A stretch of 64,000 bases of DNA from Bacteroidota bacterium (GTDB lineage: Bacteria > Bacteroidota > Bacteroidia > Bacteroidales > FEN-979), in assembly GCA_026391355.1 (NCBI GenBank), contig JAPLDH010000038.1, positions 1-64,000 on the forward strand, given 5' to 3'. Both the position numbers and the translations under genes were made by a program. Of this stretch, positions 19,741-31,564 are shown piece after piece. The notes below the pieces were generated by a model. That model searched no databases, was not told the DNA's origin, and saw only the letters and a list, made by a program, of their open reading frames with translations. Numbering within the stretch: position 1 is the stretch's first letter; each line of letters opens with the position of its first letter.

Positions 19741-22700
19741 TTATCCCACTTTATACTTTATTCCCGGGTACTCAGTCATTGCAGTTGCAAAATTCTTTGC
19801 ATCTACCTTGTATTTTCCCGATACAAGGTCGAGGTATATTTTATCATTCTCATCAAAAACCTGGAAATGAAGACTGCACTTGCCTTTATTCTCCGATGCA
19901 ACCGATTGAATGATATCAATGATTACTCCCGATAACTCCTCAAGATTCAGGATAACCGTAATGGTACGGGCTAATTTAGCAAAAAGGTCTGCAAGATAAC
20001 TTACTGACACTACCTTAATTGTAAGCTGATCCTGCGAATCGAATCTTGGTTCAACCCGTGCTTTTATGAAGAGATATTTCCCTTCCTGGAAATAGTCAGA
20101 CCATTTTGAAAGGTCTTCGGAAAACAAGGTCAACTGGATGGAATCAAAATAGTCCTCAATGGTAAATATTCCAAAGGGTTTCCCGTTTTTCCCTGTTTTC
20201 CTGTTGGCAATGGTGACCATTCCCCCGAACGTGATCTCCCGTCCTTTAAAAACTTTCAGGTCTGCCCGTAACCCAACGACCGAGACAGAACAAAAGTTTT
20301 CGATTTCATGTTTGTACGTATCCAGCGGATGTCCTGTCATATAGAATCCTGTGACCTCCTTTTCCTGGCGGAGCTGCTCGAGCTTCGACCAGGCTTCACA
20401 TTTGGGCAGTAAAAGATCGGGGAGCATCACCTTTTCCCCCGATTCGAACAGTGAATGTTGTATGGAGGTTGCCCTGGCCTGGAAATCGCTGCCATATTTT
20501 ACAATTTTCTCCAGAAAAACTGTATCGTCTCCATTCGATTTAAAGAAATACTGTGCACGATGACTTCCTTCAAAAGTATCAAATGCTCCTGCTTTTGCGA
20601 GTGACTCAAAACATCTTTTATTTACAGATCTCGAATCGACACGTCTTGTAAAATCAAAAATATCAATAAAACTTCCATTTTTGTTGCGCTCATCCACGAT
20701 GTTCTGTGCAGCGTTCTCTCCCACATTCTTAATCCCCTTCATCCCGAACCGGATCTCCCCTTTCTTATTCACCATAAATTGCAGATCACTCTCATTCACG
20801 CTTGGCCCGAGAACCGGAATACCCATCCTTCTGCTTTCTTCACTGAAATTAGTGATCTCCTTGATATCGTTCATATTCCTGCTCAGAACAGCCGCCATAA
20901 ATTCAGCCGGGTAATGCGCTTTCAGGTAAGCCATGCGATAGGCTACATAAGCATAACAGGTAGAATGTGATTTATTGAAGGCGTAATTGGAAAAAGCCTC
21001 CCAATCCTTCCAGATTTTTCGGATGATCGTTTCATTATGTCCATTCTTTTTACCGTTTTCTATGAACGTTGGCTGTAATTTGTTCATCAGTTCATAATCC
21101 TTCTTCCCCATCGCTTTACGAAGGGTGTCGGCTTCACCTTTGGTAAAGTCGCCCAGAAGTTGCGAAAGTTGCATTACTTGTTCCTGGTAAACAGTGATCC
21201 CGTAAGTTTCGTGAAGATACTTATCCATGATCGGGATATCGTATTTAATCTCATCCCTGCCATATTTACGGTTGATGTACTGGGGAATATATTCCATAGG
21301 ACCCGGTCGATAAAGAGCATTCATCGCGATCAGATCTTCTATCCTTGTTGGCATCAGTTCCTTCAGGTACTTTTTCATTCCGTCTGACTCAAACTGGAAT
21401 ATCCCCGTTGTTTTTCCCTGGCTGAAAAGTTTCCATGTCAGCTCATCATCAAATGGAAATGAATTTTCATTTAGTTCTTCTCCCCTGGATATTCTTATAT
21501 TCCTAAGAGTATCTTTAATGATAGCCAGTGTTTTCAACCCCAGGAAATCCATTTTCAGCATACCTACAGATTCGATGTGCTTGCCGTCGTATTGGGATAC
21601 CAGCAGATCTGAATCCTTATAGGTAGTAACCGGGACATGTTCGATCAGGTTATCCCTGCAAATGATGATCCCACAGGCGTGAATACCGGTGTGGCGTACC
21701 GAACCTTCAAGGGTTTCTGCATATTTAAGTGTTTCTGAAATCAAAGGATTGCCTGAGTGCCGTGCCTCCTCCAGTTCAGGAACCTCCTTATATGCCTCCT
21801 TCAATGTGATACCTGGCCTGTCAGGAACCAGCTTGGCCAGCCTGTCTGCCTCCTGAAGGGGCAATTTCTGCACCCGTGCCAGATCACGGATGGCCATCTT
21901 CGCAGCCATTGTACCAAAGGTGATCACCTGGGCAACCTTGTCCTTTCCGTATTTATTAACGACCCACGCAAGTACCTTATCCCTTCCGTCTTCATCAAAA
22001 TCGATGTCAATATCAGGCATTGAAACACGATCAACGTTCAGGAAACGTTCAAACAAAAGTCCGTACCTCAAGGGTTCCACATCTGTGATCCTTATACAAT
22101 ATGCAACTACCGATCCTGCGGCTGATCCACGGCCGGGTCCCACCGAAACACCCATCCCCCTGGCAACATTTAAAAAATCATGTACGATCAAAAAATACCC
22201 TGGGTATCCCATGGTTTTAATCGTCTCAAGTTCAAAATCAATCCTCTCTCTTATTTCAAATGTAATTTCAGGGTACCGCGTTTTTGCGCCTTCATAGGTA
22301 AGGAACTGAAGGTAATCCATGGGTTCGGAAAAACCCTCGGGTAAGGGAAAATCAGGCATGATGGGATCCTTGTTCAGGGGGTAGAATTCAATCTTATCAA
22401 AGAGTTCCATCGTATTCTTGAGGGTTTCCGGTATATCACGAAAAAGTTCCTGCATCTCTGCCCTGGTCTTGACCCATTCCTGCCCAGTGTACCGGAGTCT
22501 TGTCGGATCATCAATATCTTTCCCTGTATGCAGGCAAAGCAGCCGGTCATGCGCGTTTGCATCCATCTCATCAAGGAAATGCGCGTCATTGGTTGCGATC
22601 AGTTTGACACCTGATTTGGCTGACAGTTTTATCAATGCTTCATTTACAATCGCCTGCCGATGATAAACCGTAGTATCCCTGGTGGGATCATCTGTCTTAT

Positions 22701-23232
22701 GACGCATCAACTCCAGATAAAAATCATCTCCAAATATCTCCTGATATTCATTGATGGCTTTTTCTGCCTTATCAAGGTTCCCGGCCAGGATCGCCCTTGG
22801 AATTTCTCCTGCCAGACATGCTGAAGAACCGATCAGTCCTTCATGGTATTGCCGCAGGAGATCCTTATCAATACGAGGTTTATAATAATGTCCATCGATC
22901 CATGACCAGGAAATCAGTTTCACCAGGTTTGAATATCCCAATGCATTCTTCGCCAGAAGGATCAGGTGATCTCCTTTACGGTCTGCAAGTTCTGACTTGT
23001 CTTTGAGGTGTCTTCTCGCCACATAGGTCTCGCATCCTATGATAGGCTTAAAACCCTCTGTTTTACAGGCTTCTTCATGAAAGATTTTCACACCGAACAT
23101 ATTTCCATGGTCGGTGATGGCAATGCCCTTCATCCCGTCTTTCACTGCTTTGGCGATAAGGTCAGGGATACGGCAAGCGCCATCCAGTATCGAAAATTGC
23201 GTATGAATATGTAAATGCACAAAATCCACCAT
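19741..23232 (-). CDS. dnaE: DNA polymerase III subunit alpha
   Basis: 1163 aa; PHP domain 'VHLHIHTQFSILDGA', 'SVGPGRGSAAGSVVAYCI', 'PDIDIDFDEDGRDKV', 'YQEQVMQLSQ'. Confidence 0.97.
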   Translation of the reverse strand: MVDFVHLHIHTQFSILDGACRIPDLIAKAVKDGMKGIAITDHGNMFGVKIFHEEACKTEGFKPIIGCETYVARRHLKDKSELADRKGDHLILLAKNALGYSNLVKLISWSWIDGHYYKPRIDKDLLRQYHEGLIGSSACLAGEIPRAILAGNLDKAEKAINEYQEIFGDDFYLELMRHKTDDPTRDTTVYHRQAIVNEALIKLSAKSGVKLIATNDAHFLDEMDANAHDRLLCLHTGKDIDDPTRLRYTGQEWVKTRAEMQELFRDIPETLKNTMELFDKIEFYPLNKDPIMPDFPLPEGFSEPMDYLQFLTYEGAKTRYPEITFEIRERIDFELETIKTMGYPGYFLIVHDFLNVARGMGVSVGPGRGSAAGSVVAYCIRITDVEPLRYGLLFERFLNVDRVSMPDIDIDFDEDGRDKVLAWVVNKYGKDKVAQVITFGTMAAKMAIRDLARVQKLPLQEADRLAKLVPDRPGITLKEAYKEVPELEEARHSGNPLISETLKYAETLEGSVRHTGIHACGIIICRDNLIEHVPVTTYKDSDLLVSQYDGKHIESVGMLKMDFLGLKTLAIIKDTLRNIRISRGEELNENSFPFDDELTWKLFSQGKTTGIFQFESDGMKKYLKELMPTRIEDLIAMNALYRPGPMEYIPQYINRKYGRDEIKYDIPIMDKYLHETYGITVYQEQVMQLSQLLGDFTKGEADTLRKAMGKKDYELMNKLQPTFIENGKKNGHNETIIRKIWKDWEAFSNYAFNKSHSTCYAYVAYRMAYLKAHYPAEFMAAVLSRNMNDIKEITNFSEESRRMGIPVLGPSVNESDLQFMVNKKGEIRFGMKGIKNVGENAAQNIVDERNKNGSFIDIFDFTRRVDSRSVNKRCFESLAKAGAFDTFEGSHRAQYFFKSNGDDTVFLEKIVKYGSDFQARATSIQHSLFESGEKVMLPDLLLPKCEAWSKLEQLRQEKEVTGFYMTGHPLDTYKHEIENFCSVSVVGLRADLKVFKGREITFGGMVTIANRKTGKNGKPFGIFTIEDYFDSIQLTLFSEDLSKWSDYFQEGKYLFIKARVEPRFDSQDQLTIKVVSVSYLADLFAKLARTITVILNLEELSGVIIDIIQSVASENKGKCSLHFQVFDENDKIYLDLVSGKYKVDAKNFATAMTEYPGIKYKVG

Positions 23233-23472
23233 AGTTCAATCCCCCACTATATTAACGGGTGCTAAAATCAGTCTCATCTTCTCTGTCTGTGTGAATATCT
23301 ATAAGAGGTGTCGGAATGGTAAAATTACAGAAAATCAAGGCAAATTTCCTGATGTTGATAACTATTGATGAAGGATGATTGAAAGTTATTCTGTTCCTGA
23401 TAATAAGAATTTCTTCCGGAAATTTTGTTAACATCTCTTAAATTGATGTAAGTTTGTTCAAAAATTCAGCCA

Positions 23473-23889
23473 ATGTTCAATCCGTCACATATTCATCCGA
23501 TGGTGGTGCATTTTCCAATTGCATTGATCATGGTAGGTTTTCTGGCAGAGTTTCTGGGACTTTTTATAAATAAGGAGAAGTGCCTTACAAAAATGGGATT
23601 TTACCTGATGCTTCTTGGAGCCTTGGCAGCAATCGTTGCCTGGTCAACAGGTTATTTCCTGACAAGTGAACTTGATGGTGCACCCGGACTGCTGCGTGCT
23701 AAACATAAACTTTTTGCAACGCTCACCTTAATCACGATAATTGTCACTTCAATTTTCAGGATCGTAATCACATATAAGAAACATGACACCTTAAGATTGA
23801 GGTACCTTTACAGTAGCCTTTTCTTTCTTGCCGTCATTTTTGTAGGCATTACGGGATACCTTGGAGGTTCTCTGGCATTTGACTTTTAG
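23473..23889 (+). CDS. DUF2231 membrane protein
   Basis: 138 aa; 'HPMVVHFPIALIMVGFLAEFLGL...TGYFLTSEL', 4 TM segments. Confidence 0.75.
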   Translation: MFNPSHIHPMVVHFPIALIMVGFLAEFLGLFINKEKCLTKMGFYLMLLGALAAIVAWSTGYFLTSELDGAPGLLRAKHKLFATLTLITIIVTSIFRIVITYKKHDTLRLRYLYSSLFFLAVIFVGITGYLGGSLAFDF

Positions 23890-24029
23890 ACATCTCTATG
23901 CAACCTGCCGGTAAATAGCCTTTGGGTTATTGAAAAATTCTTTTCATAATTCAAATAAAATTCCGACATTTGCACCCCTTAATTCAGAAACTCTATAATT
24001 CATCAAATCAATCATTCAATAATTAACTA

Positions 24030-24698
24030 ATGCCAACGAAAATCAGATTGCAAAGAAGAGGTAAAAAAGGGCAACCTTATTACCACATCGTTATTGCGGA
24101 TGGTCGTGCACCACGTGATGGGAAGTTCATAGAACGCATTGGCATCTATAACCCGCTCCCCCGACCCGCAGAAATTGAACTCAATATCGACAAGGCGCTC
24201 GCCTGGCTGCAAAAAGGAGCACAGCCAACCGATACCGTAAGATCCATTTTCTCTTTCAAAGGGGTACTTTACAAATATCATCTGTTGAAAGGAGTAAATA
24301 AAGGTGCACTTACACCGGAAATGGCCGAAGTAAAATTCCAGGAATGGCAGGATGCAAAACAAGTCAAGATCTCAGGAGCCATCAAAGAGGAAGAATTGAA
24401 GGTAAAAGATTCCAGGAAAAAAGCCCTTTCATACGAAACCAGCGTAAATGAGGCCAAAGCGAATGCCATTGCTGTTAAGCTCGCAAAAGAAAGAGAAGCT
24501 CAGAAATCTGCTGCTGAGGCTGCACACGAAGCAAAAGAAGCTGCTGCCTTAAAAGCTGCAGCTCCCCATGTTGAAGCACCGCAGGCAGAAACTCCACAAG
24601 CAGAAGCCCCTCAAGCAGAAGCCCCTCAAGCAGAAGCCCCTAAAGCAGAAGCCCCACAGGCAGAAACCCCACAAACAGAAGAACCGAAACAGGAATAA
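24030..24698 (+). CDS. rpsP: 30S ribosomal protein S16 with a long low-complexity C-terminal extension
   Basis: 222 aa; '[43 protein letters not shown]'; C-terminus of [10 protein letters not shown] repeats. Confidence 0.96.
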   Translation: MPTKIRLQRRGKKGQPYYHIVIADGRAPRDGKFIERIGIYNPLPRPAEIELNIDKALAWLQKGAQPTDTVRSIFSFKGVLYKYHLLKGVNKGALTPEMAEVKFQEWQDAKQVKISGAIKEEELKVKDSRKKALSYETSVNEAKANAIAVKLAKEREAQKSAAEAAHEAKEAAALKAAAPHVEAPQAETPQAEAPQAEAPQAEAPKAEAPQAETPQTEEPKQE

Positions 24699-24721
24699 TT
24701 CCCTGATTTCTTGCGTTCAAT

Positions 24722-25249
24722 ATGAACAAGGATGACCTTTATTACTTTGGAAAGATATTAAAACCTTTCGGTAGTAAAGGTCATCTTCTTGTTTTTATGG
24801 ATATTGATGATCCTGAGTTCTATGAGGAGTTGCAAAGTGTTTTTATTGAAATTGACAACACATTTATTCCCTGGGTTATTGTATCCTTTGAAATAAGGGA
24901 TAACAACCATGCGATCCTGTTACTGGAAGATATTAACGAAACAGAAGTTCCTTCTTTTTTTACAGGTCGTGAAATGTATCTCCCTCTCGCTGCATTACCT
25001 CCCCGGAAAGGAAAAAAGTTTTCTCACCGTGAAATCACTGGATTTATCGTTATCGACAAGAAGCAAGGTAATATTGGCACTGTGACCTCTGTCCTTGAAC
25101 TTCCCTTGCATAATGTGCTGCAGGTTCATAATGGATCCAGGGAGATACTGGTTCCCATGGCAGGTGATATTGTCCTGAAAATTGACCGGAAGCATAAAGA
25201 AATTCATATCCAAGCCCCGGAAGGACTCATTGATCTCTATCTTGGTTAG
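24722..25249 (+). CDS. rimM: Ribosome maturation factor RimM
   Basis: 175 aa; 'GKILKPFGSKGHLLVFMDIDDPEFYEELQSVFIEID', 'LVPMAGDIVLKIDRKHKEIHIQAPEGLIDLY'; downstream of rpsP. Confidence 0.93.
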   Translation: MNKDDLYYFGKILKPFGSKGHLLVFMDIDDPEFYEELQSVFIEIDNTFIPWVIVSFEIRDNNHAILLLEDINETEVPSFFTGREMYLPLAALPPRKGKKFSHREITGFIVIDKKQGNIGTVTSVLELPLHNVLQVHNGSREILVPMAGDIVLKIDRKHKEIHIQAPEGLIDLYLG

Positions 25250-25251
25250 AA

Positions 25252-25983
25252 ATGGCATTCCGTTTCAAACAGTTTACGGTTGAAGACGATCACAGCACAA
25301 TGCGGATCGGAACGGATGCCATGATAATGGGTTCCTGGGTGGATCCCGGGAATGCAGGAACAATCCTCGATATCGGAACCGGTTGCGGAGTTCTCGCGCT
25401 CATGATGGCACAGAAGTCTAAAGCCATGATCCACGCCATCGATATAGACAGGAACTCAGTAGATCAATCTCAAAAGAACTTTTCAAACAGCCCCTGGACT
25501 TCAAGATTAACAGTATTTTACAGGTCTTTTACCGGTCATGCAGTACTTGCCGGGATAAAATATGACCTGATCATTACCAACCCCCCGTTCTTCATGAATT
25601 CCCTTAGATCACCCGATGAAAAAAGAAACCTTGCACGTCATGGTGATTCTGAACTGACAGAGGATCTGTTTGAATCCGTAAATCAGCTACTCAATAATAA
25701 CGGAGAATTTTATATCATCCTGCCTTCACAGCAATCTCTTTCCGCAATGAATGTTGCAGAAAATTTCGACCTGTATGTCATTGGAAGACTGAATATAAAA
25801 TCTAAACCAGGGAAAGCAATTCACAGGGTCATCACCCGTTTTGGCAGAACCCCGCCAGAAGAAGAATCCTGCCATGAGTTGATCATTCGTAATTCAGATA
25901 ACTCCTATTCGGAAGAATATCTTGAGATGACCAGGGATTATCATGTTGGATTGACTATTTTTGTTCATAATAAAATCCTTTAA
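25252..25983 (+). CDS. trmN6: tRNA1(Val) (adenine(37)-N6)-methyltransferase-like
   Basis: 243 aa; 'FRFKQFTVEDDHSTMRIGTDAMIMGSWVDPGNAGTILDIGTGCGVLALMMAQ', 'DLIITNPPFF'. Confidence 0.9.
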   Translation: MAFRFKQFTVEDDHSTMRIGTDAMIMGSWVDPGNAGTILDIGTGCGVLALMMAQKSKAMIHAIDIDRNSVDQSQKNFSNSPWTSRLTVFYRSFTGHAVLAGIKYDLIITNPPFFMNSLRSPDEKRNLARHGDSELTEDLFESVNQLLNNNGEFYIILPSQQSLSAMNVAENFDLYVIGRLNIKSKPGKAIHRVITRFGRTPPEEESCHELIIRNSDNSYSEEYLEMTRDYHVGLTIFVHNKIL

Positions 25984-25984
25984 G

Positions 25985-26827
25985 ATGAAAAACCACAGGG
26001 TCCGCTTCATGAGGACATTCACCGTTATCATCATCATCATCATTGCTGCTAACTACGGTTGCACCCCTTCCAAACATAAACCCATGAAAATAGCCGTCTC
26101 CAAAGCAACATCAAACTATCTGAACTGGTTAAAGAAAGGAGATTCCACCCTTATCCCGGTGAATATGTTTGACATGCCTTTCGATTCGGCGGTCAGGGAA
26201 CTGGAACGCTGTTCAGGTCTGCTGCTGACAGGGGGCGAAGATGTTCAGCCTGCTATCTATGGGAAGGAATCGGAAATAGATATCTGTTCAGAGACCGATC
26301 CCCACCGTGATACCCTTGAGTTAAAACTGATCATGAAAGCGCTCGATTTGAAGATGCCGATTCTCGGTATCTGCCGTGGTGAGCAGATCCTTAACCTTGC
26401 ATTGGGAGGTACATTGATAACCGATATCCCAAGCTACCTCAGTACCGCACGAACAACTGGTTATGTCTCTCCCGAAATCAGCCATATGAGTGAAGACCGG
26501 TACCTGTTGAGTCATTCAGTGAAAATCCATAAAAACACATTTCTTCATGAGATTTTGGGCTGCGATTCCGGTTTGGTGACAAGCACGCACCATCAGGCGG
26601 TCGAAAAGACAGCCCCGGGATTGATCGTCAGCGCAATTGCCCCTGACGGAATTCCGGAGGCCATTGAATGGAAAAATCTTTCCGATAAACCCTTCCTGAT
26701 CGGGATCCAATGGCACCCTGAACGCATGGATACGGCAAATCCATTATCAGGTCATGTACTGAAAGCATTTCTGGTACATGCAAGAGAATATTCAGTCAGG
26801 CAACAGGCAATAGGAAATAGGCAATAG
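25985..26827 (+). CDS. Class C26 peptidase / gamma-glutamyl-GABA hydrolase-like, probable lipoprotein
   Basis: 'LLLTGGEDVQPAIYG', 'PILGICRGEQILNLALGGTLITDIP', 'GIQWHPERMD'; start reassigned to 25985 (MKNHRV...) with a YGC lipobox-like Cys. Confidence 0.85.
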   Translation: MKNHRVRFMRTFTVIIIIIIAANYGCTPSKHKPMKIAVSKATSNYLNWLKKGDSTLIPVNMFDMPFDSAVRELERCSGLLLTGGEDVQPAIYGKESEIDICSETDPHRDTLELKLIMKALDLKMPILGICRGEQILNLALGGTLITDIPSYLSTARTTGYVSPEISHMSEDRYLLSHSVKIHKNTFLHEILGCDSGLVTSTHHQAVEKTAPGLIVSAIAPDGIPEAIEWKNLSDKPFLIGIQWHPERMDTANPLSGHVLKAFLVHAREYSVRQQAIGNRQ

Positions 26828-26857
26828 GAAGTAATGTGTTAAATTTCTCAAAAAATA

Positions 26858-27523
26858 ATGGCAATCAAAATTTGTAACCCGATTTTTTGTCTTCCACTTG
26901 TTATCTTATTGCAGAGTTGCACCCACGTAAAAATGGAGTTTTACCCGAACGGAACTAAGAAATCCGAAATCCATGTTAAAGGTGAATCATACGAGGGTAA
27001 AGCTACCTGGTGGTTTGAGGACGGCAAGAAACAATTGGAATGTTACTACACCAACAACCTTCTCGACAGCACTCTGACCCGCTGGTACAATAACGGGAAC
27101 ATCCAGGAACAAGCACACTACAGGAACGACAAACAGGAAGGAGCATTTTCAGACTGGGACAGGAGCGGAAAACTAGTCTTAAAAGGAACATATAAGAATG
27201 GAATGTTGGATGGAAAATTCCTGGAATGGTACCCCGGCGGAACACACAAGGTGGAAGGGCAGTTCAAACAAGGGAACTATGATGGTCTTTGGCTTTATTT
27301 CGATTATACAGGACGATTGATTGGTGAAGGCATATTCTCAAACGGCAATGGAAAACAGACTGCATATTACGACGATGGCCAGGTGAAGGAGGTGCTGACA
27401 TATAAAGACAATAAAAAGGACGGTGAAGCACGTTACTACAACATGGAAGGCAAGCTCACGACCATCAAGACCTATCGCGCAGATACCCTGCTGGAGATCA
27501 GGAATCCTGCTGACAAACCATAA
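26858..27523 (+). CDS. MORN/YwqK-like repeat lipoprotein
   Basis: 221 aa; 'LLQSCTH' lipobox; repeated 'YxNGxxxxEGxxxxWYxxGxxxxxxxY' units. Confidence 0.85.
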   Translation: MAIKICNPIFCLPLVILLQSCTHVKMEFYPNGTKKSEIHVKGESYEGKATWWFEDGKKQLECYYTNNLLDSTLTRWYNNGNIQEQAHYRNDKQEGAFSDWDRSGKLVLKGTYKNGMLDGKFLEWYPGGTHKVEGQFKQGNYDGLWLYFDYTGRLIGEGIFSNGNGKQTAYYDDGQVKEVLTYKDNKKDGEARYYNMEGKLTTIKTYRADTLLEIRNPADKP

Positions 27524-27592
27524 TAGTCTTTCTTTACTTCCTCTTACGTGTTTGTGGCTGTATAAAACATAAAGATTTAATTTAAAACCGTG

Positions 27593-27659
27593 TAAGACGC
27601 AGAGACGCAAAGAATTCAATTTCAATAAATTATTTCTCTGCGCCTTTGCGCCTTAGCGG
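27593..27659. repeat. Intergenic inverted micro-repeat (GACGCAGAGACGCAAAG ... CTCTGCGCCTTTGCGCC)
   Basis: The two arms are largely complementary; read directly. Confidence 0.7.
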
Positions 27660-27819
27660 TGAAATAATACTTTTTGGACATCTCCGCTGCGTGGTGGGCT
27701 GTGTTTGCCAGAAAAAGTTTGATATAAACAAGAAAAAGACCTTGAAGAAAAATTCCGGCCTTTTCTTGGTTAAATATTTTAATCCCATTACCTTTGCCGC
27801 CTGATTTTCCGGACATTAA

Positions 27820-29211
<1,392 letters not shown>

Positions 29212-29213
29212 AA

Positions 29214-29285
29214 TTACGAATATGCGAATGACGAATGACGAATAAAAATTCATTCCCGATTCGTCATTCTCATATTCGCATATTC
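29214..29285. repeat. Intergenic inverted micro-repeat (TACGAATATGCGAATGACGAAT ... ATTCGTCATTCTCATATTCGCATA)
   Basis: Complementary arms, directly 3' of gdhA; may form a terminator-like hairpin. Confidence 0.75.
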
Positions 29286-29343
29286 CCCTGCGTTTCTTTT
29301 TTCTTTACTTTTGCTTCTCTCATCCATACTTAATTGGTGAATC

Positions 29344-31413
29344 ATGGGTTTTGCAAATCCTTTGTTCCTTATTGCACTTTCGGCGCTCGCAATCCCTGTC
29401 ATCATCCATCTTTTTAACTTCCGCAGGTTTAAGAAAATCTACTTCACCAATGTCAGGTTCATCGCCGAGATCAAGCAGGAGACCAGGAAACGCTCCCAGC
29501 TTAAACATCTTCTGATCCTCCTTATGCGGCTCCTCGCGATTGCCTGTCTTGTACTGGCTTTTGCACAACCTTATCTTCCTTCACCCATGCAGTATAAAAA
29601 ATATAGCGGCAAACAGATTGTCAGCATCTATATTGACAACTCATTCAGCCTGGAAGCCCTTGCTTCCGGCGGACGACTGCTCGACCTTGCAAAGACAAAA
29701 GCCCATGAGATTGCAGATGCCTATAACCCTTCCGACCTGTTTCAATTATTAACTAACGATTTTGAAGGACGGCACCAGCGGTTTGTGAATCGTGAAGAAT
29801 TGAAAACCCTGGTCGACGAAGTGCAGATCAGCCCTGCTTTACATACCATCCCGGAGGTGATAAAGAAACAAAACAGCATGTTGGAAGATGTGAATGGAAG
29901 AAACCGTTCTGCTTATATCATTTCCGATTTTCAGAAATCCACTGCCCGTATCGGATCAGTAAAGAGCGATACCTCTGTCGCTTATTTCTTTATCCCTGTT
30001 ATTGCTGAGAAAGTCAACAACCTTTATATCGATTCTGCCTGGTTTGATTCCCCTGTACAACAACCCAACCAGGCAGTAAAACTAAAGGTAAGGATCAGAA
30101 ACTGCTCGGATGAATCATTTGAAAAGCTGCCGTTGAAACTCCTGGTGAACAATGTGCAGAAAGGGTTAGCAAGCTTTTCTGTTTCACCCCGCGGTGATGC
30201 CATTGTTGTTCTTCCTTTTACAAACAATGCAAAGGGTATCCAGTACGGAACACTGCAGATCACTGATTACCCGGTAACATGGGACGATAACTTCTACTTC
30301 TCCTATCCTGTAAACCCGGCCATTCCTGTCCTGAGCATTAACGGAGATAAGGTGAATGTTTACCTGGATGCACTTTTCAGGAATGATACTGCCTTCACCT
30401 TTACAAACGCTTCTGAAAAGCAGTTGGATTACTCCTCTTTTGTTCATTATCCACTGATCATACTGAACAGCATTGATGAGATCTCATCGGGTCTCGGCCA
30501 GGAGATCACCCGGTATATCAAGCAAGGCGGAAATGTCGTGATCTTTCCGTCAGACAAGATCAATACAGGGAATTACAAGACGTTCCTTTCATCCCTCACC
30601 CTGCCCTGGTTTTCGGGATTGGATACAAACCGTCAGCGGATCGGTGAAGTCAATGCAGAAAGCCGGATTTTCAATGATGTATTCCTAAAGGATGCAAACG
30701 GGAAGGTACACCTCCCGGAAAATGTGGATCTCCCGATGGTGTTTCGTCATTACCCTGAAAACGCCTCCATTCGTTCAGGAACAGAAAACCTGCTGAAGCT
30801 ACAGAACGGTCAATGTTTCCTATCCGTAACCGGGATAGAAAAAGGAAAAGTTTATCTCTTCTCAGCACCTCTCGACGAGAAATTTACCAGCTTCCCAAAA
30901 CACTCCCTGTTCGTTCCAACCCTTTACAAAATCGCCTTGCTAAGTCAGCCGGACATCCCGTTGTATTATAACATTGATGCGGGTAATGCCATCAACATCA
31001 CGGCCGATTCCCTGAAGGGCAGGGAAGTATATAAGATCAGCAAACCCGGCACAAATTTCGAGATCATCCCCGAAATGCGTTCTGTCGGACAGGAGATGGT
31101 GATGTTTCCCCACGACCAGATCAAAGAAGCAGGCCACTATAACGTTTCTGCAGATCATACAACTTTGCTCGGACTTGCGTTTAATTACAATCGCATTGAA
31201 TCCGACCTCACATGCTTGACTCCTGCCGAATTAGAGAAAGATCTTAAGCAGACCCGGATCCGGTATTTTGCTGTCCTTCCCGCCAAAAAGGTTCCCCTTA
31301 CCAAACAGATCTACCAAATGAGCCAGGGAACGGCACTGTGGAAATATTTTATTATTCTCACTTTGCTGTTTATTGCCGGAGAGATATTGTTGGTGAGGCT
31401 GTTAAAGGAGTAA
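29344..31413 (+). CDS. BatA/aerotolerance-regulator N-terminal and vWA-like membrane protein
   Basis: 689 aa; 'MGFANPLFLIALSALAIPVIIHLFNFRRFKKIYFTNVRFIAEIKQETRKRSQLKHLLILLMRLLAIACLVLAFAQPYLP'. Confidence 0.92.
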   Translation: MGFANPLFLIALSALAIPVIIHLFNFRRFKKIYFTNVRFIAEIKQETRKRSQLKHLLILLMRLLAIACLVLAFAQPYLPSPMQYKKYSGKQIVSIYIDNSFSLEALASGGRLLDLAKTKAHEIADAYNPSDLFQLLTNDFEGRHQRFVNREELKTLVDEVQISPALHTIPEVIKKQNSMLEDVNGRNRSAYIISDFQKSTARIGSVKSDTSVAYFFIPVIAEKVNNLYIDSAWFDSPVQQPNQAVKLKVRIRNCSDESFEKLPLKLLVNNVQKGLASFSVSPRGDAIVVLPFTNNAKGIQYGTLQITDYPVTWDDNFYFSYPVNPAIPVLSINGDKVNVYLDALFRNDTAFTFTNASEKQLDYSSFVHYPLIILNSIDEISSGLGQEITRYIKQGGNVVIFPSDKINTGNYKTFLSSLTLPWFSGLDTNRQRIGEVNAESRIFNDVFLKDANGKVHLPENVDLPMVFRHYPENASIRSGTENLLKLQNGQCFLSVTGIEKGKVYLFSAPLDEKFTSFPKHSLFVPTLYKIALLSQPDIPLYYNIDAGNAINITADSLKGREVYKISKPGTNFEIIPEMRSVGQEMVMFPHDQIKEAGHYNVSADHTTLLGLAFNYNRIESDLTCLTPAELEKDLKQTRIRYFAVLPAKKVPLTKQIYQMSQGTALWKYFIILTLLFIAGEILLVRLLKE

Positions 31414-31504
31414 CAAGGTGACACAGTAACACAGTAACACAGTAACAGAATGTCAAAACACTTTTCTTCTCTTTGTCACTCTGTTACTATGTCACTGTGT
31501 CACT
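31411..31504. repeat. Intergenic inverted micro-repeat (GTGACACAGTAACACAGTAACA ... TGTTACTATGTCACTGTGTCAC)
   Basis: Complementary arms read directly; between the BatA-like gene and GT2. Confidence 0.8.
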
Positions 31505-31564
31505 ACTTTTTTTTTCCCAAAAATCTCCATAGGTTTGTACAGAATTAACAAAACCCAAACCCCT

